A stretch of DNA of 64,000 bases from Chitinophagaceae bacterium (GTDB lineage Bacteria; Bacteroidota; Bacteroidia; Chitinophagales; Chitinophagaceae). Each line of letters opens with the position of its first letter. Position 1 is the first letter of the stretch. The notes below the pieces were generated by a model. That model did not search any database. It was not told the DNA's origin and was given only the letters and a program-made list of their open reading frames with translations. The stretch spans positions 124,001 through 188,000 of the forward strand of contig JAHBTJ010000001.1 in the NCBI GenBank assembly GCA_019638595.1, given 5' to 3'. The translations under genes were made by a program, and so were the position numbers. Positions 1 to 8,884 of this stretch are shown one piece after another.

Positions 1-803
1 GCCGCAGGTTAAAGTTTCCTCCCGCGTTCCATCCTCCCCGCCTGTCTATACCTGCCATAATATTGCCGTTGTACCCTGATTTCCGGTTCTTCTTCAGCAC
101 AATATTTAAAATACCTGCATTACCGCCGGAAGCATCATACTTGGCTGAAGGATTGGTGATCACTTCCACGCTCTCTATAGCGTCCGCGGGTATCTGGTCG
201 AGTGTTAAAGTAGTCGGTCTTCCATCTACATACAGTTGCGGACTGGCATTTCTTAGTTTTACGTTACCGTCAATATCTACCTGTAACGATGGTACGTTCC
301 GCATTACATCTACTGCCGTTCCGCCTGCCGTTACAATATTCTTATCAACATTGAACGTTTTTTTATCAATGTCCATTTTCATCAATGGCTTTTCAGCGGT
401 AACTACTACTGTTTCCAGTTGTTTTACTTCCGGTTTCAGTTCAATATTTCCCAGGTCCTTGTCGAAATTACCACCCAAAGCGGCTATTTCCTGTTCAAAG
501 CTGGTATAACCTACTGCCGATATTTTTAATTTCAGCTTAGAAACAACGGGTAGCTCTTCCAGGCTGAACTCTCCATTGTTCCTGGTTGAAACTCCCTTGA
601 GCAAAGTTTCTTTCGCCTTTTTTGTTTCGGGATTTATTTTATTTTCTAATATTAAAACCGAAGCATCTGCAATACCCTTGCCTGAGGCGTCTACTGCCTT
701 GCCGTATACATGACCGATAGACGGAGGTGTTTTGCCGGGCGGCTGGGCCACTGCCTGAATAGCAAAGAGCGCAGTGATTAAAAAGAAAGAAAAATGTTTC
801 ATA
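1..803 (-). CDS. TonB-dependent outer-membrane receptor-like protein, N-terminal part
   Basis: The gene runs off the left edge; 267 residues are visible. It starts with an ATG at 803 and a signal peptide (MKHFSFFLITALFAIQAVAQ). A carboxypeptidase-regulatory-like beta-sandwich follows (about residues 30-115, with GKAVDASGKGIADASV and a GYTSFEQEI strand). Next is a TonB plug-like domain with VVVTAEKPLMKMDIDKKTFNVD, a conserved VDVMRNVPSLQVDIDG segment, LYVDGRPTTL, and IESVEVITNPSAKYDA followed by GGNAGILNIVLKK. This layout is typical of the Bacteroidota outer-membrane beta-barrel family related to SusC-like receptors but without a classical TonB box. The barrel lies outside the window. The substrate cannot be told; peptide or siderophore uptake, or surface assembly, are possible. 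The two-component pair that follows points the same way but is separated by 92 bp. Confidence 0.85.
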
Positions 804-895
804 ACAAACTGAATTAACGAATGCAAAAGTATATGCAGATGATATTTGCAGGAAGGAATTGAGATGAGAAGGCAAAAAACTGCGACGAACGCTGT

Positions 896-1615
896 TTAAA
901 GTTGTTGACCGGTAATGGATGCGATCGCATCGGGGTAATTGCTGCCTACAGGCAACTCTGTTTTATCAATAAAAATGCTGTTTTTACGTACGGCGGTAAT
1001 GTGAAGCTTTGATACAATATACGACCTGTGAATACGCACAAAATCTTTTTCGGGTAATTGTTCTTCTATGGACTTCATTGCCATGCGTACGATCAACGGT
1101 TTAGAGCTGTTTTTGAGATGTATGCGCAGGTAATCTTTTAATCCCTCTATCCAGCGTATATCCTCCAGCACCACTTTTACCAGGCTGTAATCGGCATTTA
1201 CAAAAATATAGTCTAACCGGGCCGGCATAACATCCCCGGCTCCTTTTGCTTTGAGCCGGAGCTGGTGCAGATCCCACGCTTTGTTGCAGGCCTTTATAAA
1301 ACGGTCTATAGAAACCGGCTTTACAAGATAATCCACAACATCAAGATTGAAACCTTCCAATGCGTATTTTTCATACGCGGTAACCAAAATAGCCATCGGC
1401 TTGTTAACAAGCCCCTGCAGCAATTGCAACCCCGTAATACGGGGCATTTGTATATCAATGAAGATGAGGTCAATCTCTTTTTCCTGTAACAACCTCAATG
1501 CTTCTACGGGATTGGAGCAGCTTGCCGACAATTGAAGGAACGGCACTTTGCTGATGTTGTCTTCCAGCAGCTCAAGCGCCAGTGGTTCATCATCTATAGC
1601 AAGGCAGCGTAACAT
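896..1615 (-). CDS. LytTR-family response regulator
   Basis: This is a 239-residue LytR/AlgR-type response regulator. The receiver domain (residues 1-120) has the acidic pair D8-D9, the phospho-acceptor D54 in IFIDIQMP, and K99 in YLVKP. The LytTR DNA-binding domain (about 130-235) shows the family pattern IRWIEGLKDYLRIHL, then FVRIHRSYIVS and LPVGSNY. It begins 1 bp after the stop of the upstream histidine kinase, so the two are almost certainly one transcript and a cognate pair. Such pairs in Bacteroidota often control nearby envelope genes, so the receptor-like gene downstream (1-803) is a possible target, but nothing in the sequence proves it. Confidence 0.93.
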   Translation of the reverse strand: MLRCLAIDDEPLALELLEDNISKVPFLQLSASCSNPVEALRLLQEKEIDLIFIDIQMPRITGLQLLQGLVNKPMAILVTAYEKYALEGFNLDVVDYLVKPVSIDRFIKACNKAWDLHQLRLKAKGAGDVMPARLDYIFVNADYSLVKVVLEDIRWIEGLKDYLRIHLKNSSKPLIVRMAMKSIEEQLPEKDFVRIHRSYIVSKLHITAVRKNSIFIDKTELPVGSNYPDAIASITGQQL

Positions 1616-1616
1616 A

Positions 1617-2651
1617 TTAATGAAGTATTAGTTTAAGTACAACAGTAAACCATCCGTCTTTTTTTTCTATTTGCAACTGGTGGCTGTGGGGGTACAGCAA
1701 ATTAAGACGTCTTCTTACATTCGCAAGTCCTATACCGGATGTTTTATCTTTTATTTCATTATCTTCTGCATTGTACTTATTCCGTACAAAAAAAAGTAAA
1801 TTTTTTTCAGTTGTGCTTAATTGAATGTTGATCTCAGCATTTTCAATAAAGCCCGTTCCGTGTTTAATGGCATTTTCAACAAAGGGAATAAGCAGCATAG
1901 GTTCAATATGAAGGTTTTGGTGCGGGCGTTGCAGGGAAATGCTAAACTGAACATTGCTGCCAAACCTTTGCTGCTGAAGGTCAATATAGCTTTCCAGGTA
2001 GTCAATCTCTTTTTCCAGCTCTACTGTTTCTTCCAGTGTTTCGTAAACCGTATATCTTATAAGGGAAGATAATTTAATAAGCGAAGGTTCCAGCAGATCT
2101 GATTTTTTTCGCGCCAGCGCCACCATATTATTTAAAACATTGAACAGAAAATGTGGGCTTGCCTGCGAGCGCAATAGCGACAGCTCGGTTTTCAGGCTCT
2201 CGGTTTCCTTGTCGCGGGCAAGGTTATCAGCACGGTTTTTGTCAATGATCAGCCGGTAGGCGATGCTGCTTGCCAGGAAAAACAGGAAGATCAAAAAGTT
2301 GAATATGATGTGGCGTAACAAATTAAAATGATCTGCTTTTGACAGGTATAAAAAAAAGACAGCCTGTAAAAAAGCGATCACACAGAAGCCAATCAACAAA
2401 GCTATAATATACCGGGCAAAAAAGTTCCGGCTTAGCAGCTTGGGCACAAGCAGCAGGGCGTTTACATAAAAAAATATTACCCACAGCAGGTTGCTGACTA
2501 TATAGGAAGCTATTTCAGGTAAGGTAAGCGTGTGCTGTTGACCGTTATCATCGTGCGGGCGCAGCAGGAAGGGGAGGCAAAACAAGCCGGTCCAGATAAC
2601 CGCGTGTATCAGTACTACCCAGCCTTTTTTGTTGTACCAAACCGACTTCAT
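1617..2651 (-). CDS. LytS-like sensor histidine kinase (His_kinase domain)
   Basis: This integral-membrane histidine kinase of the LytS/YehU type has 344 residues from the ATG at 2651. That start places four predicted membrane segments (about residues 11-32, 48-73, 81-103 and 117-135) at the N terminus. A longer frame reaches a TTG at 2735 but adds 28 residues of unlikely sequence. After a short coiled region comes the His_kinase motif SQASPHFLFNVLNNMVALA, with phospho-acceptor H167, and an HATPase domain with PMLLIPFVENAIKHG (N box) and SGIGLANVRRRL (G box). It has no periplasmic sensor domain, so the signal is probably sensed in or near the membrane. It is paired with the LytTR regulator directly downstream. 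Confidence 0.9.
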   Translation of the reverse strand: MKSVWYNKKGWVVLIHAVIWTGLFCLPFLLRPHDDNGQQHTLTLPEIASYIVSNLLWVIFFYVNALLLVPKLLSRNFFARYIIALLIGFCVIAFLQAVFFLYLSKADHFNLLRHIIFNFLIFLFFLASSIAYRLIIDKNRADNLARDKETESLKTELSLLRSQASPHFLFNVLNNMVALARKKSDLLEPSLIKLSSLIRYTVYETLEETVELEKEIDYLESYIDLQQQRFGSNVQFSISLQRPHQNLHIEPMLLIPFVENAIKHGTGFIENAEINIQLSTTEKNLLFFVRNKYNAEDNEIKDKTSGIGLANVRRRLNLLYPHSHQLQIEKKDGWFTVVLKLILH

Positions 2652-2777
2652 GCCTGAAAAGTAAGGCTTTCTTCCATTAGCGGATAGCTTGTTATAAAAT
2701 GATGCGATGAACAGGCATTTTTCTGATACAAACAATAAACCTGGTGGCAGAATAACCGATCGGTTCCGTTCATCCCC

Positions 2778-2798
2778 GGCTGTTGTTATATAACAGCC
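2778..2798. promoter_or_regulatory. dyad-symmetric site upstream of the LytS/LytTR operon
   Basis: GGCTGTT (2778-2784) and AACAGCC (2792-2798) form inverted arms around a perfect 12-bp palindrome TGTTATATAACA (2784-2795). It lies about 130 bp before the kinase ATG and just beyond the stop of the PaiB-like gene. No T-run follows on either strand, so an operator is more likely than a terminator. The binding protein is unknown. Confidence 0.35.
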
Positions 2799-2827
2799 CG
2801 GCAGGGTATATGAAATCTCTTTCTGTC

Positions 2828-3448
2828 TTATTTTTTCCTCTTTTCCATTTCTTCTGCAATGGTTACGGCGTTGGCCGATCCCTGTTGACGGAGCTGTTCA
2901 ATGATGTTTCCGTATGACCCCGCGTCGCGGTTTTGGCTTAGCTTGAACGTAGTATTAAGCTCCAGCACTTCCATTTCGAAGCCAATAATAGCTTTGGATA
3001 GCTGTGCTATATATTCTTCCGGCATTTTTTCGAACGATGCCGGCGAGTTGGGATCGTTTTCAAAATAAGCTGTTGTACGCTGCAGGATACCTGATAATTG
3101 ATCCTGTTCAACAAAATGAACATTGCCTTTTGCCTGCACGGTCATGTAATTCCAGGTAGAAGCTACCTGTGGGTTGGTATACCAGCTCGCGCTTACATAA
3201 GTATGCGCGCCGGTAAATATTACCAGCACATGAGGGTTGAGCTCAAGTGCCAGGTGATGCTCTGTTTTTCGTTGAATATGGCCTGTCAATACCAGCTTAT
3301 TTCCCCGCTCTTCAATTAAAAAAGGAATTTGCGTGGCTACAGGTTTATGATCCCTGTCGCACCCGCATAACATACCAAACGGGTTTTGTTTAATAAAATC
3401 CATTACAACCTCCGGATCCGTTTCTCTTGAATAAGATGGACTATACAT
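2828..3448 (-). CDS. PaiB-like FMN-binding split-barrel protein
   Basis: This 206-residue protein matches the FMN-binding negative transcriptional regulator (PaiB) family in length and motifs: MYSPSYSRETDPEVVMDFIKQNPFG at the N terminus (given here only as a landmark in pieces), then ATQIPFLIE, LTGHIQRKTEHH, VLVIFTGAHTYVSASWY, and VASTWNYMTVQAKG. The fold is a flavin-binding split barrel that forms homodimers. PaiB of Bacillus was described as affecting sporulation and protease genes, but in most bacteria the role is unproven and a flavin oxidoreductase or detoxification role is equally possible. It starts at an ATG 18 bp after the Mrp gene and may be co-transcribed with it. Confidence 0.88.
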   Translation of the reverse strand: MYSPSYSRETDPEVVMDFIKQNPFGMLCGCDRDHKPVATQIPFLIEERGNKLVLTGHIQRKTEHHLALELNPHVLVIFTGAHTYVSASWYTNPQVASTWNYMTVQAKGNVHFVEQDQLSGILQRTTAYFENDPNSPASFEKMPEEYIAQLSKAIIGFEMEVLELNTTFKLSQNRDAGSYGNIIEQLRQQGSANAVTIAEEMEKRKK

Positions 3449-3466
3449 AAGCAGGCGATGTTGATC

Positions 3467-4561
3467 CTATACTACTATTTCTACGATCCTGGTCGCATCC
3501 ATACTGGCATTGCGCATAGCCACGTTCCGGGCGGTATGACCTGCCAGATCCCAAAATGCTTTTTGGGTAATGCTGTCGTCCGATAGCATTATTGGCACTC
3601 CCGTGTCCCCCCCTTCCCGTATGCTTTGTACCAGGGGTATCTGGCCCAGTAAGGGTATATCAAACTCTTCGGCCATTCGTTTGCCACCATCTTTCCCGAA
3701 AATATAATATTTATTTTCCGGTAATTCGGCAGGCGTGAACCAGCTCATATTTTCCACTATACCAATAACAGGTACTTTTATCTGCGCCTGTCCAAACATG
3801 GCGATCGCTTTTTTAGCGTCTGCCAGGGCAACCGGTTGAGGGGTAGTTACTACTATTGCACCCGTTACCGGCACTGTTTGTACAAGGGTCAGGTGAATAT
3901 CCCCGGTTCCGGGCGGCATGTCAATTACCAGGTAATCCAGCTCCCCCCATTCTACATCGCTCACAAATTGTTTAATGGCGCTGCTTGCCATAGGCCCTCT
4001 CCATACGATCGCCTGTTTTTCATCTACCAGCAAGCCAATGCTCATGAGCTTTATGCCAAAGCGCTCCAGGGGAATAATCACTCCTTTGCCATTCACTTCC
4101 TTCATTAAAGGGCGTTCACCCCTTACGCCAAACATAATGGGCACGCTGGGTCCGTATATGTCCGCGTCCATCAGCCCTACCGAAGCACCGCCTTCCGCCA
4201 GCGCCAGCGCCAGGTTGGCGGCAACAGTAGATTTTCCGACTCCTCCTTTACCGCTTACCACCGCAATGATATTTTTTACAGCAGGCAGTATGGATTTATT
4301 GTCTTTCCGGTTACTGCTGGTATTGGCTGTAAATTTTACGTTTACTGCTGCATTCCTGTTCACCAGCAGGTGCACGGCATTCACGCACGCACTTTTTATT
4401 ACCTCCTTTAACGGGCAGGCAGGAGTAGTAAGCACTACCGTAAAAGAAACGCTATCTCCTTCAATTACAATGTCTTTTACCATGTTCAATGTTACAAGGT
4501 CCTTGCCAAGGTCAGGCTCAATTACGTTGCTCAGAGCCTTCAATATATCTGTTTCTGTCAT
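3467..4561 (-). CDS. Mrp/ApbC-type iron-sulfur cluster carrier ATPase
   Basis: This 364-residue protein has an N-terminal MIP18/DUF59 domain (residues 1-80, with TPACPLKEVIKSACVNAV) and a ParA/MinD-like ATPase domain with the deviant Walker A GKGGVGKST (104-112), MDADIYGPSVPIMFG, and VIDMPPGTGDIHLT. Family members bind and transfer [4Fe-4S] clusters in the cytoplasm. The place where most ApbC/Nbp35 proteins carry the CPxC cluster-binding pair after VENMS reads instead WFTPAELPENKYYIFG with no cysteine. I recall the same variant from other Bacteroidota Mrp proteins. Cluster binding here may therefore use the MIP18-domain cysteine or a different site. Confidence 0.93.
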   Translation of the reverse strand: MTETDILKALSNVIEPDLGKDLVTLNMVKDIVIEGDSVSFTVVLTTPACPLKEVIKSACVNAVHLLVNRNAAVNVKFTANTSSNRKDNKSILPAVKNIIAVVSGKGGVGKSTVAANLALALAEGGASVGLMDADIYGPSVPIMFGVRGERPLMKEVNGKGVIIPLERFGIKLMSIGLLVDEKQAIVWRGPMASSAIKQFVSDVEWGELDYLVIDMPPGTGDIHLTLVQTVPVTGAIVVTTPQPVALADAKKAIAMFGQAQIKVPVIGIVENMSWFTPAELPENKYYIFGKDGGKRMAEEFDIPLLGQIPLVQSIREGGDTGVPIMLSDDSITQKAFWDLAGHTARNVAMRNASMDATRIVEIVV

Positions 4562-4597
4562 CTCCCGAACTTTTTGTTAAAAAGGTTGATCTGAAGG

Positions 4598-4605
4598 CAA
4601 AGTTA
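4598..4605 (-). promoter_or_regulatory. candidate -7 promoter box for the Mrp gene
   Basis: On the minus strand TAACTTTG matches the Bacteroidota -7 consensus TAnnTTTG, 37 bp before the ATG of the Mrp gene. I see no convincing -33 TTTG at the usual spacing, so this is a moderate-to-weak call. Confidence 0.35.
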
Positions 4606-4837
4606 ACCCCATAAATCCTTACTTTGTTTATTTAGTAAGTTCAAAGTATTATTGCAATTGCTAAGGCTGTTGGGATGCGTTCCAAATTTTCGCACCAATA
4701 TTCCCCTCGCTCCCGCACGTGTGGGATGAAGAGGGGATAAAGGGGTGAGGACGCCTGGCTGTTGCCGTAACGGTTTTAACCTTATAAAATAATTATCCGT
4801 AAGAGTAATGAGGCTCTTGAAACGATAAAAACCAGGG

Positions 4838-5473
4838 ATGAAAAAACTTTTACATTGTACATTATTCTTTTTTTTGCTGGCCCCTTTTGCTGCAAAAGCT
4901 CAATTTGAGTCGCTCAGGGATTCTGTAGTGCAATTGTATGGTATTGTTATGACGCACGACAGCCTGAAAGGAATACCAGATGTGAACGTAATGGTGAACG
5001 GAAGGGGTACAAGAACAAACGCACAGGGGGTATTTTCCATTGTTGTATTAAAAGGGGATATGGTTGAATTTTCGCATGTGGCATACCGTAAGGAATTTGA
5101 TAAGATTCCAGCCGACCTGGAAGGCAACCAGTATAATATGGTTAAGCTGATGGCGATAGATACGGTATACCTGCCTACCGCCATTATTAAGGCCCGCCCC
5201 ACGCGCGAGCAGTTTGAACGCGATTTTGTAAATACGGATGTGCCTGACGATGGTATTGAAATAGCCCGGCAAAATACAAGTGAAGCCAAGCGGAGAGCTT
5301 TAATGCGCTCACTACCGCGCGATGGAACAGAAGCAGCCAACTATACATTGAATAAAAATGCTCAAAGCTATTATTACTACGGTCAAACGCCGCCCATGAA
5401 TATCCTTAACCCGTTTGCCTGGAATGAATTTATAAAGGCATGGAAGCGGGGAGATTTTAAGCGTAAAGATTAG
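4838..5473 (+). CDS. secreted carboxypeptidase-regulatory-like domain protein
   Basis: This 211-residue protein begins with a signal peptide (MKKLLHCTLFFFLLAPFAAKAQ). A CarboxypepD_reg-like beta-sandwich follows (about residues 32-105): QLYGIVMTHDSLKGIPDVNV, TRTNAQGVFSIVV and VEFSHVAYRKEF. This is the same domain that sits at the N terminus of TonB receptors, but here no plug or barrel follows. The C-terminal half is charged and ends with a tyrosine-rich QSYYYYGQTPPMNILNPFAW and a basic tail KAWKRGDFKRKD. The role is unknown; a periplasmic or outer-membrane-associated protein is the safe reading. The ATG is preceded by a short AGG. The next gene starts 2 bp after the stop, so the two may be co-translated even though their functions look unrelated. 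Confidence 0.85.
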   Translation: MKKLLHCTLFFFLLAPFAAKAQFESLRDSVVQLYGIVMTHDSLKGIPDVNVMVNGRGTRTNAQGVFSIVVLKGDMVEFSHVAYRKEFDKIPADLEGNQYNMVKLMAIDTVYLPTAIIKARPTREQFERDFVNTDVPDDGIEIARQNTSEAKRRALMRSLPRDGTEAANYTLNKNAQSYYYYGQTPPMNILNPFAWNEFIKAWKRGDFKRKD

Positions 5474-5475
5474 GT

Positions 5476-6357
5476 ATGATAAAAACTGTTGCTGTTATAG
5501 GCGCCGGAACCATGGGCAATGGTATAGCGCATGTTTTTGCACAATATGGCTTTTCGGTAAACCTGGTGGATGTTCAACAGGCAACACTTGAAAAAGCGCT
5601 TACAACCATTCGTAAAAATGCGGAACGCCAGGCAGCTAAAGGAACTATTACCGCTGAAGTGCAAGAAGCTATCCAAAACAATTTGCAAACATTTACCAGC
5701 ATACAGCAGGGTGTAAAACAGGCGCAGCTTGTTATTGAAGCTGCAACCGAAAACAAGCAGATCAAACAGGAAATTTTCAGGCAACTGGATGAATATGCCT
5801 CCGGCGGAACAATACTGGCAACCAACACATCATCTATTTCTATTACAGCCATCGCTACCGCCACCAGGCGCCCGGAAAAAGTGATTGGGATGCATTTTAT
5901 GAATCCCGTTCCTGTAATGAAGCTGGTGGAGATAATTAACGGGTACAGCACTTCAAAAGAAGTAACCGATACCATCGTTGCGCTTGGTAAACAGCTTGGT
6001 AAAATACCCTGTGTAGTAAACGATTATCCCGGCTTTATTGCCAACCGCATTTTAATGCCCATGATAAATGAAGCGATACACAGCTTGCATGAAGGCGTAG
6101 CAGGTATGGAGGAAATTGATACGATCATGAAGCTGGGAATGGCACACCCGATGGGACCACTTCAGTTAGCGGACTTTATAGGACTGGATGTGTGCCTGAG
6201 TATTTTAAAAGTGTTACACGAAGGATTGGGTAATCCAAAATACGCGCCCTGCCCTTTGCTGGTAAATATGGTAACCGCCGGAAAGCTGGGCATTAAAACG
6301 GGAGAGGGCTTTTACAGGTATACTGCCGGAAGCAGGGAAATAACACCTGCAAAATAA
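5476..6357 (+). CDS. 3-hydroxybutyryl-CoA dehydrogenase
   Basis: This 293-residue cytoplasmic enzyme should oxidise (S)-3-hydroxybutyryl-CoA to acetoacetyl-CoA with NAD(P), in fatty-acid or butanoate metabolism. The N-terminal Rossmann domain has VAVIGAGTMGNGIAHVFA (residues 5-22). The catalytic histidine is H140 in GMHFMNPVPVMKLVEI, followed by NDYPGFIANRILMPMINEA (about 177-195), the typical start of the helical dimerisation domain, and MGPLQLADFIGLDVCL. Length and motifs fit the stand-alone dehydrogenase, not the fused FadB type. It starts 2 bp after the preceding gene. No thiolase or crotonase lies nearby. Confidence 0.94.
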   Translation: MIKTVAVIGAGTMGNGIAHVFAQYGFSVNLVDVQQATLEKALTTIRKNAERQAAKGTITAEVQEAIQNNLQTFTSIQQGVKQAQLVIEAATENKQIKQEIFRQLDEYASGGTILATNTSSISITAIATATRRPEKVIGMHFMNPVPVMKLVEIINGYSTSKEVTDTIVALGKQLGKIPCVVNDYPGFIANRILMPMINEAIHSLHEGVAGMEEIDTIMKLGMAHPMGPLQLADFIGLDVCLSILKVLHEGLGNPKYAPCPLLVNMVTAGKLGIKTGEGFYRYTAGSREITPAK

Positions 6358-6410
6358 ATGGTTGTATGATCTTTGTTTTCTCTTCGCCGGTACCGTCGTC
6401 AGGTTCATTA

Positions 6411-7580
6411 TTAAAACTGATCAATATCCTGCCAGGGTATAGTATTATCTGAAGCAATAAAATTCACAATGTCAATAAAACCCACAAGCGCATTGTTGGG
6501 AGTAGGGGTGCGGCTATTGGAGGTGGCAGATATACATATACCATTAACGTTGCGGTAAAGTATGGAAAAAGTACCCGGCAGACTTCCCCACCAGAACCAT
6601 TCTCCCTGTTCCACCACCCATCCGCAGCCAAAATGCCATCCAAAGCCTATGCTGTTTGCAGTGGGAGTAACCATTGTTTTAATGGTTTGAAGCGATAATA
6701 TGTCCGGCCTGCCGGAAGAACTATCAACCGCTGTTGCAAAACGCAAAAGATCGGATGCTGTAACCAGCCAGCCCATAGCTCCGTTTGCTCTTTGAAAATT
6801 AGTATAATTATAGGCAAGCTGCGATTCGGATCCCTGCCCGTAATACTTCACTTCGTTGATTTGCCTGTCAGATAAATTCATTCCTGCAATAGCTGCGCTG
6901 CCCGCGCCCACTTTATTCCATATTTCTTCTGTAACGTATTGGGTATAAGGTTTACCGCTCACTTTTTCAATGATCGCGGAGAGCAGCATATACCCGAAAT
7001 TGCTGTAGGCAAAGGATGTTCCCGGTTTTTTGGTGAGCGGAAGATGATCGAGCGTATGATTAATTACAGCAGTTGCGTTCATGTTGTTATCAAAAAATGC
7101 GGGATCATTGTCCTGCCCCCATCCGCCGATAGTATGATGGAGCAGGTCGCTTACCGTAATATCCGTTACATATTGCTTATAAGGCTGGGTGCCATACACA
7201 ACACTTAAAATACCTGAATTGCCAAATACTTTAGATTCCATGGTAAGTTTACCATCCTGGAGCAGCTTCATTACCGCCACGGAAGTAATAAGCTTACTAA
7301 CGCTGGCCACCCTGAAGCGGGCATCTGTAGTAACAGGCGCATTGGCTTCTTTGTCTGCCACTCCATATCCTTTGTTGTATACCAGCTTGCCGTTTTTGCT
7401 AACGGCCAGCGATAAACCCGGCATATTGTTTTTTGTAAGCCAGGCATCTGTTTTCGTATCAATGGCGGGAATGTCGGCCTGCTTTATTCCGGGAGTTTCA
7501 AAGGGTTCGTTATTTTTTTTGCAGGCGGTAAGTAATAACAGAACTGATGTGCAGGCGATAAATACCTTTCCTTTTAGCAT
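6411..7580 (-). CDS. serine hydrolase lipoprotein, beta-lactamase/DD-peptidase family (class C fold)
   Basis: This 389-residue protein has a lipoprotein signal (MLKGKVFIACTSVLLLLTAC, lipid-anchored C20) followed by KKNNEP. The penicillin-binding-fold catalytic motifs are present: SVSK (S93-K96), YSN (192-194), and a late WHFGCG that fits the third HxG/KTG-type motif. Such proteins (beta-lactamase-related serine hydrolases, Pfam Beta-lactamase) include esterases, D-aminopeptidases and carboxypeptidases, so true beta-lactamase activity should not be assumed. It is probably anchored to a membrane facing the periplasm or surface. It is separated from the sugar genes upstream by about 180 bp and converges with the dehydrogenase gene on the other strand. 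Confidence 0.9.
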   Translation of the reverse strand: MLKGKVFIACTSVLLLLTACKKNNEPFETPGIKQADIPAIDTKTDAWLTKNNMPGLSLAVSKNGKLVYNKGYGVADKEANAPVTTDARFRVASVSKLITSVAVMKLLQDGKLTMESKVFGNSGILSVVYGTQPYKQYVTDITVSDLLHHTIGGWGQDNDPAFFDNNMNATAVINHTLDHLPLTKKPGTSFAYSNFGYMLLSAIIEKVSGKPYTQYVTEEIWNKVGAGSAAIAGMNLSDRQINEVKYYGQGSESQLAYNYTNFQRANGAMGWLVTASDLLRFATAVDSSSGRPDILSLQTIKTMVTPTANSIGFGWHFGCGWVVEQGEWFWWGSLPGTFSILYRNVNGICISATSNSRTPTPNNALVGFIDIVNFIASDNTIPWQDIDQF

Positions 7581-7757
7581 AACTCTTCTTTTTTGTTGTA
7601 TATCGTAAGAAGAAGCAACAGGTCATCAATATAACCGGGATAAATTTTTATTGCATGAAGGGGAAGCGGAGCGCTGACCGCGAGAGCGGTTTTCGATATA
7701 CGGGATTGCCGGAGGAACGGCCGGAATGCCTGGCACGACGGAGCTTTCCAGTTCTAC

Positions 7758-8501
7758 CTACAATTTCTCCACCACATGTTCCGGCAGTATATACCCGTCT
7801 TCCAGTTCTATTACCTGAAGGTTGCGAAATTCTATCCGGGCGCCCTCCGCTTCCAGGCATAAATAGCCTTTACGTTGTGAAGACTGCCGGATGCCATTTA
7901 CATATTTCCCGTTAACGGACAGCTTAATAGTTCCGTCTACACAAACAACAGTGTATGTATTCCATTCACCCACACCCAGGCACCTGTTCTCTATAGATTT
8001 GCTCCTTTCACCACGAGGATTATCAGGAGTGGTTTTGGCTTTGCCCGCCCCGAAAAGCTCGCCATGCACATAGGCAATGGGAGGTATTTCTCCATTGCGT
8101 TTGTTTTGATTCACCCAATCCAGCTCCAGCATCTGCACTTCCACACCGCTGGGCAGGCGGTTATGGTCTTCCGGCTGCGCATCGCACCACACAAAAATTC
8201 CGGAGTTGCCGCCTTTTTCCATATGCCGCCATTCTACATGCATAATAAAATTCTGGTACATCCTTTCCGATCGTACAACACCGATCGGCCAACCCTTGCC
8301 AACAAGCGTATCTCCTTTTTTGTACCATGTGGTATCGGTAGTGTTTACATCTACCCAGCGCAAGGGTTCACCTGTTGCATTGCCAGCGATCAATTTGTCA
8401 AAGTTTTTTCTTTCGCCAAACTCAAAAAGTATTTCCTGGCTGAAGCCGGGAATACATACAGCAAGATTCAAAATAATGAGGATACATTTCAAAGATTTCA
8501 T
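7758..8501 (-). CDS. DUF1080 (3-keto-disaccharide hydrolase-like) periplasmic protein
   Basis: This 247-residue protein has a Sec signal peptide ending at GFSQ and a DUF1080 concanavalin-like beta-sandwich over the rest. Landmarks are [60 protein letters not shown] and [22 protein letters not shown]1080 is the Pfam 3-keto-disaccharide hydrolase family; members act on 3-keto glycosides made by Gfo/Idh/MocA dehydrogenases. A Gfo/Idh/MocA gene and three sugar-enzyme genes lie just upstream, which supports the same use here. The signal peptide places it in the periplasm. The gap behind it (7581-7757) is locally GC-rich with small palindromes but holds no gene I can support. Confidence 0.88.
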   Translation of the reverse strand: MKSLKCILIILNLAVCIPGFSQEILFEFGERKNFDKLIAGNATGEPLRWVDVNTTDTTWYKKGDTLVGKGWPIGVVRSERMYQNFIMHVEWRHMEKGGNSGIFVWCDAQPEDHNRLPSGVEVQMLELDWVNQNKRNGEIPPIAYVHGELFGAGKAKTTPDNPRGERSKSIENRCLGVGEWNTYTVVCVDGTIKLSVNGKYVNGIRQSSQRKGYLCLEAEGARIEFRNLQVIELEDGYILPEHVVEKL

Positions 8502-8554
8502 GTTGTTGTTTTAGCTAATGCAAGTACAATGTACGATATACTGAACAAATGCAT

Positions 8555-8833
8555 TTTCGCTGTACGAAGTCTCTGGCTATAAACGTTCGAAACCTGCGAA
8601 AATGCCGCTCCTACGGCGCTTTGTCAATACGTTACTGTATAATTGCCACCAAACTTTCGCGTCTATGACGCTATAAAATTGATGATATGGCAGCCTTCAA
8701 AATAACGTTTCGAATACTTATGGTCTCCGACTTCGTATCATGTTCTTCAGGGACTTTGTTCCGTAATATTCTTTTCATGTTGAAGCCGCCGGCGACAGGA
8801 AAACGCGCTAAGCGAAGGCCTTAGCACAGCAAA
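8555..8833. repeat. degenerate, apparently interrupted copy of the multi-hairpin element
   Basis: The 19-mer at 8555-8573 (TTTCGCTGTACGAAGTCTC) is identical to the head of the intact copy at 8885-8903. The rest of that element resumes at about 8723 and continues to 8833, ending GGCCTTAGCACAGC. The 150 bp between (8574-8722) look like an insertion. They are bounded by an 8-bp inverted repeat, TTCGAAAC (8586-8593) and GTTTCGAA (8707-8714). Inside are further small hairpins: GCCG/CGGC (8604-8617) and GCGTC-TAT-GACGC (8659-8671). In the resumed part the second hairpin keeps GGGAC/GTTCC pairing, while the third and fourth are decayed. I see no coding potential. Confidence 0.6.
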
Positions 8834-8884
8834 GAATTCACCCGGAATGACGGTTGTAACGCTGATGTAGCAATCCATATATTA

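Noticed and set aside
7648-7915. Overlapping frames on both strands at the end of the periplasmic DUF1080 gene
   Set aside because: They overlap the DUF1080 gene or run in a GC-rich palindromic gap with no homology features.
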